From Eonycteris spelaea (Eukaryota > Chordata > Mammalia > Chiroptera > Pteropodidae): a stretch of DNA of 64,000 nt. Shown piece by piece: positions 57,791 to 64,000 of the stretch. The translations under genes were made by a program, and so were the position numbers. Each line of letters starts with the position of its first letter. Within the stretch, counting starts at the first letter, position 1. The stretch lies in the NCBI GenBank assembly GCA_003508835.1, contig PUFA01000007.1:15895001-15959000 (forward strand). Reading direction: 5' to 3'. The notes beneath the pieces are model-generated. The model did not search any database, was not told the origin of the DNA, and saw only the letters and a list, made by a program, of their open reading frames with translations.

Positions 57791-58456
57791 AATTAAATTA
57801 CCTTAAGAAGTAGGTGGTCATATTACTCTCTCTATTTTGTAGTCGAAGAAATATTAAAGATCACATCCTGAACTAAGGTAAGTAGGTAAAATATACCCAG
57901 TTTTCTGACTGAATCAAATGCTCTTTTTTGGTAGAGTGCCTCTTCATCTCATGATGAACAAAATTAACTGATGGGGGAAAATGTCAGGAGTGAAAAAGCC
58001 CCAGTGAGAGTAAGAAAGGTGAATTCTGCAGCTCATGATGGTCTACCAACACACAATATGTTCTCAGGAGAAATGTAAGGAAGGGGGCCAGGAAGTGGAG
58101 TATTCCTACAAAGGAATTTTTAATAAATGAAATGACAAGTCATTAACTCAGAGGAATAAGAGTAGTGATACCTATTTTGAGTAATTTCCACCTTTTATTG
58201 TTATTCTTGTTATTGCTACAGCTGAAAACATTAGCTTGGTCTTCAGCATTTTGCAAACTAGAAAATAAGTTCCTCTACTGTTTTTTTCCCCCCTTTTCTC
58301 CACCAGGTCCTTTAAAGTTCTTCCTTTTTTCAAACTTTCAAAAGTTAAATCAACTTTAGGCACAAGGAACTTTGGACAGGACCATTGCCATCTGTGTGGC
58401 TAGACTTCCATTTGGGCTGTCACAGAATTTATTAGATTACAACGTCTTCCAGATTT
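57791..58456. other. Unannotated sequence
   Basis: A weak antisense MIR-like piece may lie at 57815-57935. Overlapping frames at 58165-58359 and 58172-58363 on opposite strands are unsupported. Confidence 0.35.
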
Positions 58457-58500
58457 TTGTTGTTGTTGTTTTTGTTGTCATTGCTGCTGTTTTTGTTGTT
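58457..58500. repeat. (TTG)n microsatellite
   Basis: TTG/TTTG/CTG units with interruptions. Confidence 0.88.
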
Positions 58501-58743
58501 TAAAAATATTAGTAAAACTTTTTATGATGACTGCAGTTCAAATTCAGCCATATTTACATTAAAATTAAATTATGAACTTTTTTGTTCTTGGGAAATGTTA
58601 TAAATATTGATGAATTGTTTTTGAGAGGAATTCTTTCCTGTTTCAGCAGACTTTGAAAAACTATTTTCCTTGAAAATAATATTATGATTTTAGATAGATA
58701 TTAATCAGCTGTTGGAAACTAACCAGAGCTGATAATATTTCCT

Positions 58744-58787
58744 AAAAACAAAACAAAACAAAACAAAACAAAACAAACAAAAAAACA
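58744..58787. repeat. (AAAAC)n microsatellite
   Basis: Six to seven AAAAC units followed by an A7 run. No SINE or LINE body is recognised upstream. Confidence 0.95.
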
Positions 58788-58989
58788 GTCATAGTAAAGA
58801 AGACACAAGATTTATGGATAAATATTTTTCTAAGGAATTAGGAAAAAAGTTGCCTGTATTTTTAAGTCAAGTGCACTTAAGGCAAAAAGTGATCCCCATG
58901 TAGATTTGGATGAGTTTGCCCTTCAAACATTTGACATTCCTTCAAATTATCTCATGATATTTTTGCTAAAATTCATAGATAGACATTCA

Positions 58990-59170
58990 CACTCTACCTT
59001 ATTGTGGATTAAATGTGAACTCCTGTTTAGAGATTAGCATTAATTAAATTATAGTGATCTGATAAAACTGCCAGGAAATCAGTCAAAATAGATTTATAAA
59101 AGTTAATTATGGTGACATTAATTAGCAATCACATTTTACTTTCAATGACTTCTTAGTACTCTTCTGGTAA
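58990..59170. promoter_or_regulatory. Candidate conserved block with clustered TAATTA sites
   Basis: Three TAATTA homeodomain core sites (59041-59046, 59104-59109, 59119-59124) lie within about 85 bp, with TTAGCATTAATTAAATTA and GTGACATTAATTAGCAATC as contexts, in repeat-free sequence. Such clusters are typical of developmental enhancers, but in AT-rich DNA chance is a strong alternative. Confidence 0.28.
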
Positions 59171-59541
59171 GATTCCTTCTTTTATTTTATTTTTCCAAAG
59201 TACAAAGTTCTTCCTCCACTTAGGAAGGAAGGATGAGAGAGATTAAACATTAAAAGAACTTAAGAATATTCTGTGGTCATTTTTTTTTTTCCCAGTGAAT
59301 GAAGGAAACAAGTCTCCCTTTTTTATATACGAGATTGACTGAATTATTAACAAGTGACAGACATGCAAAATTATTAAGCGATGTGTGAAAAAATGTGTAA
59401 AACATCTTATGTAGTTTCTTACCCTGTTGTAAAAAAATAAATGATGTTTTGTAAATGTGGTGGTGCAAACCATGCAGTATCATGAATTTCTAGTGACATG
59501 TTATTGAATCCATTTTTTTTTCTACATGAGAGAAGGATCAT

Positions 59542-59543
<2 letters not shown>

Positions 59544-59584
<41 letters not shown>
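59544..59584. repeat. (TG)n microsatellite
   Basis: About 20 uninterrupted TG units. Confidence 0.97.
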
Positions 59585-59586
<2 letters not shown>

Positions 59587-59705
59587 TTAAGAACTTCTAC
59601 CAACCCTACTTTTTAAGGCAAAATTTCCCCAAATTCCCCAGGCTTAAAATGATATCACATTTAGATTTCTCAATGTTTTGCAAAAGTCTGTAAATGAGAG
59701 AGTTT

Positions 59706-59731
59706 AGGGCGCAATCTCTAAGGGCGCAATC
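59706..59731. repeat. Short direct duplication containing CpG
   Basis: AGGGCGCAATC occurs at 59706-59716 and 59721-59731, 15 bp apart. Confidence 0.9.
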
Positions 59732-60089
59732 AGCTAAGATCTAGGCATACCTACAACACAAGGTGGGATCAGATGGAGATACAGATGCTTAGGTGTATAT
59801 CTAATCAATCTGAAAATACATGAGACTGAAGTTCAAACAATAAATGAGCATATCTGCAGACAGCAATCTTGGGCTAGTGAATTGATTTGACTTAAGAATT
59901 TTCAAAGGTCAGTACCCTATAACATAGAAACCTGTTGCTCTCAGGTAAGACTGAAACTGATAAACTTATTATTTAGGTTTATCAACTTGGGAATTATCAA
60001 GTACCCATAGAACATAGTGCTGTGGGTAATTGATTCTAGAGAACTGTTCCGTCATAAAACAATGCTCCTTTAAAAGTTTATTATGTGGA
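59732..60089. other. Unannotated sequence
   Basis: No gene or repeat family recognised in this stretch. Confidence 0.4.
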
Positions 60090-60160
60090 TTAAATGAAGT
60101 TTTGCATTTCAGGTGATTAGATTATAGACCGCATTCAATAAATGCTCACTATCCTTATTG
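60090..60160 (+). mobile_element. MIR SINE 3' fragment
   Basis: GTGGATTAAATGAAGTTTTG and CATTCAATAAATGCTCACTA, the 3' end of MIR. Confidence 0.5.
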
Positions 60161-60204
60161 CTCCTGTTGGTCTGAGGTCTCACAAAAATCACATACACAA
60201 TTTA

Positions 60205-60480
60205 AATACATAAACTTTTGAATAGGTAATACCTTTACATGCTGTAAAATTCAAAGAATTTCTAAAGGTAAAAAATGTTTTAAAAACAAAGTCTTTCTCC
60301 CACTTTTGTCTTCCTAGACCCTTAGTTCATCTTCAGAGACAACTATTATTACCAGTTTCTTGGGTCATCTTCTGGATATATCTATGCATAAACATATGCT
60401 CACACATATGTGGTTAATAATGTGTGATGTGGGTCCGCTATTCAAAATTTTATTGGATATCATAGCTGTCTATCAATGTC
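60205..60480. mobile_element. Probable old L1M 3' UTR-like segment
   Basis: AAATTCAAAGAATTTCTAAAGG, TCTTTCTCCCACTTTTGTC, ACTATTATTACCAGTTTCTT and TATATCTATGCATAAACATA resemble text common in old L1 3' UTRs read antisense (AACCACTGTTACCAGTTTC, CTATGCATATAC). Family and strand are uncertain. Confidence 0.4.
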
Positions 60481-61222
60481 AAAAGTATAAATTTCCATTT
60501 ATTTCAGCAAATATTATGTGTGGGAAGACTAATATTTGAGGAACGAGGGAACAGAAGGAATTTCCCCTGGTCTCCTCTTACTGCTAACACTAAGAGGGTT
60601 TGAGAAACCTCAACTTTTGTGAGTAGACACACACGCACACTGTATAGCTTTAAGAACTCCCTATCCTCAAAAGCTTGAATTGGGTTTATCCTCAAATAAA
60701 GACAAGTTCCCCGTGTCTAGCACAGACATACATTTCATGGAGGGTAGCATCTATTAGTATTGCTTCCAGTTAAAGAACACATTAAATGTACTTCATGCAT
60801 TTCATTGCTTCACCCTGCTATTTGCATAGTCAGTTTTTCCCCTTAACCTGCCTTTACACCTCTGTAAAATGAGATTCCAGTGAATTAATTTACATCAATA
60901 ACAAAATCCGATTTTTAGAAATTATGAAGCTTTTCAAAACAGACATCATATTTATTTCTTGTTGGCATTTACTACTTAATAAACTTACTGATGTAAATTA
61001 TTAATAGTGTTAAAAGCAAGACATTCACTTGATAAGCTCTACTAAGGTCTAATAGTAGCAAATTGGCATTATTTCATTTATTGAACGATGCATCTAAAAT
61101 ATTTATAGATACATTCAGTTGATAATATGTATTATTTTACTGTTTAAGTTGTCCTGGAATTTCCAAAAATAGAAGGCTTACAAAATTTTGGTAACACCCA
61201 TGTAAATAATATACTCAGTGAT
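60481..61222. other. Unannotated AT-rich sequence
   Basis: The minus-strand frame at 60504-60695 is unsupported. No repeat family recognised. Confidence 0.4.
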
Positions 61223-61260
61223 ATGTGTGTGTGTGTGGGGGGGGTGCACATGTGTGCGTG
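61223..61260. repeat. (TG)n-(G)8-(TG)n microsatellite
   Basis: About seven TG units, eight G, then GCACATGTGTGCGTG. Confidence 0.93.
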
Positions 61261-61699
61261 ATGGTATTCTCCATTACTGAAAACCAGTGCCTCAGTTGCA
61301 GAGTGAAATTGACATTCTTCACCTCTAATAAGTTAACATACTCAAAGTGAATGTATCTTAACTCAAATAAGTGTACCTGGCTCAAGTGACTCATTTAGCA
61401 ATACCAACAAAGTCACTTTAAATAGTTTGACAAGGAAGAAAAAAAAATTGGAAGAAAGAGAGAAGTGTTTGTGAATTTATTAGTGAGCATCCTCCACTCA
61501 TGGTTTATTTAATCAACAATAGATAAAAACACCAATTAAGTCGCTCTTTTGTTTGTGTATATTTATAAACTATGCTGTGAAAAGTAAAATTACATTAAAA
61601 AATTCTTTTTCTGAATATTATCTCACACGGGTAAATGTAAGTTAGAAAAAATTCCTTTTCAAACATTCACTTTTGCTTAATTCAGTCATTTTCTGTCAA

Positions 61700-62060
61700 T
61701 AATAGTATGCTATGTGCTAGGATAAAGAGATACACCGAGAAAGCCTAGGTAGTAAAAGAGTCCAGGAAACAACTGTGAGGCAGTGTAATGAGTACTGGCT
61801 ACTGGGCTTGCCAGGTTGCACGCCTGCACAGGGGAAGACCATCCGATCTCACTGAGGAGTCAAAGGAAGACTTTTTAGAAGAGGCATTCATTAACTGAAA
61901 AGGCACTACAGTGTTAAGGACAAAAGGTATGGAAAAGAAATTGAAGCATTTATTTATCGCAAATAAGTTATCATGTAACATTGTTGGTATCAAAAGAACA
62001 TTTCAGACAAGTGGTGTTACAGATATTTTAAAGCACTTCTCCTGTGGGAGATGCTGTTAG
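61700..62060 (-). mobile_element. L2-type LINE fragment, antisense
   Basis: GTATGCTATGTGCTAGGATA, ACAACTGTGAGGCAGTGTAA, GTCAAAGGAAGACTTTTTAG, AAGAGGCATTCATTAACTGA follow the antisense L2 order (TATGTGCTAGGCACTGGG, ACAGTGTGATAAGTGC, GGAAGGCTTCCTGGAGGAGG). Decayed. Confidence 0.45.
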
Positions 62061-63694
62061 ATTACAGGGGGATAAAGTAGGTGGAATATTTCCCAGACGC
62101 TAGCAGGTCTGTTTTTTAAAAATGTGAAGGATAAGAAAGCCATGCACACAGATGCACATAAATGCCCGCTACAGATAGAACAGACACAGAGCTACTGGGC
62201 GATTTCTTTTCTGCTAAGTGGAAAATCTGAAATAAATGGTAGTAGTTGATGGAAATTTTTTAAAATTTTTTTGTGCTGAAAGCTTTAATTTCAAAGTGCT
62301 TACTTAGAGTTGGATAAAAAATGAAATCTCGATTTCAAGACTGGGTGCAATCAAAGAACTCTAGCAGCTATGAGTGTCTAGTAAAATTAAGAGCAAAAGT
62401 TTCTAAATACCCTGAATGCTTCCACACCCAGAGCAGAGAAAGGGTTCAAGGAATCAGAGTTGTTTAATTACTAAAATCTGAAAACATAAAATCCAAGAAT
62501 GACACTGAGATAAAAACTTTAATGATTTATACATCTCTAACATGCTTTCTTATGTAAAATAATTATATTTATTTTTAATAGCATTCTTTCAAAATAAACT
62601 TTGCAGATAAAGTAATAATTTAACAAGTGTTTCTTCTCTATGTATCAGCAATATTTTAAGGTATCCAATTTATTCTTTTTATTATATATTATTTAATGAC
62701 TGAATGTCTTAGTTGTTGGAGTCGTGTCTACAGTAGAGTATTTAGTGTTTAGCCACTGTGCTTTATAGTATGTAATATACCAGACTAACTCCTGTTTACC
62801 ATTCATGTTGCAAAACCCAGTTCATTATCTGAAAAGGACATTACATTTGCCTAGGCAGCTCTTTGTTAAGAATAATGGGAAACTGAATATGAACTGTATG
62901 GACTGCTGGTAATGATGGCTTTTATTGTTCTCTTCAGTGGAATCGGCTTGGTCAAATTGAAATAGCTAGCATTAAATGTATATATAGGATCTGTTTTGTT
63001 TACGTGTTTGTCTATTCATAGAGAACCAATAAATTTGATGTTTCAAATATTTAAAATTATAATTTCTATAGCCCTATTACTGAGTTTAGAGAAAAATAAA
63101 TGTAGGTCAGCAAACCACATATTTAAAATTGATAGTCATTTTAGACAGGATATAACCCCCTCTTTTAAAGGGAAGAATGAATTGCAACAAGGCCATGATA
63201 TAGACAAGCAATGTAAACTTGTTTTCACTTATTGACTCTGCTTTCTTTATAGCATGGGTATCTTTGCTAAAGTTCAGTTTTACCTTTAGGCAACTGATTA
63301 TCCTTTCACATGTTGGATTTTTGTTTTTGTTAACATATGGCTCATAACATAAGAAATGAGCTTGTGTGTCTTTCATCGTATTGAATGATATTGACATGTT
63401 TAAATAAATGCTTTTAGTACAATAGCAGATATTTGTTGGTAGGACTATACTTATTCATTAAATGTTTTACTAATTCATGTATATTTTGTTGTATATACGA
63501 ACTTTAAAAATATTTGACTTGCCAACTATTCAGATGTTGCATGATGTTGGCTTGCAGTTGAGGAAAGATATTGTCATTTTGGGTTGTGTTTGTTTACAAT
63601 GTTATTAATTAAAATCTATATTTTATTTAGAACTTCTTAGTTTTCATCTAATTTCCTTTTTCTAATCCATCACACCACATTACATTTAGTTTTT
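62061..63694. other. Unannotated AT-rich sequence
   Basis: Frames at 62996-63235 and 63107-63397 overlap on opposite strands and lack features. No repeat family recognised. Confidence 0.4.
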
Positions 63695-64000
63695 ATGTCT
63701 CTTTAGACTCTTCCCGACTGTGGAAGTTTCTTATACTTTACGTGTTTTAGATACCTTGACAGCTCTGAGGAATACTGGCCAGATATTCCGTAGGATGGCA
63801 CACAGTCGGAATTTATCTGATGTTTTTTCCCCATTATCAGACTTTGTATGTGAGTTATTGAAAGGAGAACCACAGACATAAAGTGCCATTTTCATCATGT
63901 CATATCAAGTTTACATATTGTCAGCATGATTTATGATGATTGATGTTGTCCTCGAAAACCTAGATAAGTTAGTGCTTGTCAGGTTTTTCCACTATAAGGT
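63695..64000. mobile_element. Old L1 (L1MC/L1ME-like) 3' UTR segment, runs off the window
   Basis: TACCTTGACAGCTCTGAGGA, GGCCAGATATTCCGTAGGAT, CAGTCGGAATTTATCTGATG, TTTTTTCCCCATTATCAGAC, AAGTGCCATTTTCATCATGT and TTGTCAGGTTTTTCCACTAT correspond in order to a conserved old L1 3' region (GGCCAGTTATTTTGTAGAATG, TTGGGTTTGTCTGATG, GTCTGCCAGGTTTCTCCACT). Continues beyond 64000. Confidence 0.6.

Noticed and set aside
1..64000. Prokaryotic features (operons, Shine-Dalgarno sites, CRISPR arrays, IS elements, prophage)
   Set aside because: The repeat content is mammalian throughout; none of these is present or expected.
1..64000. tRNA, 5S, U6 or Y RNA genes or pseudogenes
   Set aside because: No stretch showed the expected internal promoter or conserved core on either strand by eye; a scan with tRNAscan-SE/Infernal would be decisive.

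Overview
This is vertebrate, almost certainly placental-mammal, non-coding DNA. The window is very AT-rich and poor in CpG. It has no operons, no long reading frames and no rRNA or tRNA genes that I can recognise, and it is filled with old mammalian interspersed repeats (MIR, L2, L1M, MaLR and other ERVL-type LTRs, MER5-type hAT elements) and many microsatellites. It reads as part of a gene desert or a very large intron. Most of the ORFs are chance openings, microsatellite translations or repeat translations.

Lineage: the younger L1 3' ends (about 13.46-13.85 kb and 14.65-15.30 kb) look to me like laurasiatherian L1s and most like bat L1 3' UTRs. I saw no Alu, B1/B2, carnivore SINEC, ruminant BovB/tRNA SINE, equine ERE or vespertilionid VES element in 64 kb. 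A bat lineage without abundant young SINEs, such as a megabat, would fit. This is inference from recalled repeat consensuses, not a database match.

Layout. 0-13 kb: an antisense MLT1 solo LTR with its 5-bp target duplication, L1M fragments, a MIR, an L2 and CT/CA and TA microsatellites. 13-18 kb: an antisense L1 3' fragment, then a 5'-truncated, internally deleted L1 inserted into an older MIR with a clear target duplication, then an A-rich/poly-C tract beside an MLT1 LTR. 18-25 kb: mostly unannotatable unique sequence with one enhancer-like block. 25.7-28.1 kb: a long antisense L2 interrupted by a GC-rich insertion of about 0.68 kb. 28.7-34 kb: old L1, MIR and MLT1, with a conserved-looking block at 32.1-32.7 kb holding a PORE-like Oct-factor site. 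35-38.4 kb: two antisense LTRs of one ERVL-type family; one holds a 5'-inverted (twin-primed) L1, the other an expanded TG/TA/TG microsatellite. 39.9-40.5 kb: the only coding candidate, a minus-strand exon with a signal-peptide-like start and a good splice donor. 41-48 kb: MIR, LTR, L2 and long TA arrays, including about 0.3 kb of almost pure A/T. 51-64 kb: LTR-like block, L1 3' end, MER5-type elements, L2 and MIR fragments, and a homeodomain-site-rich block near 59.1 kb.

I found no new genetic system. The most useful results are the dated nested insertions, the candidate secreted-protein exon, and three blocks that look like possible regulatory elements.
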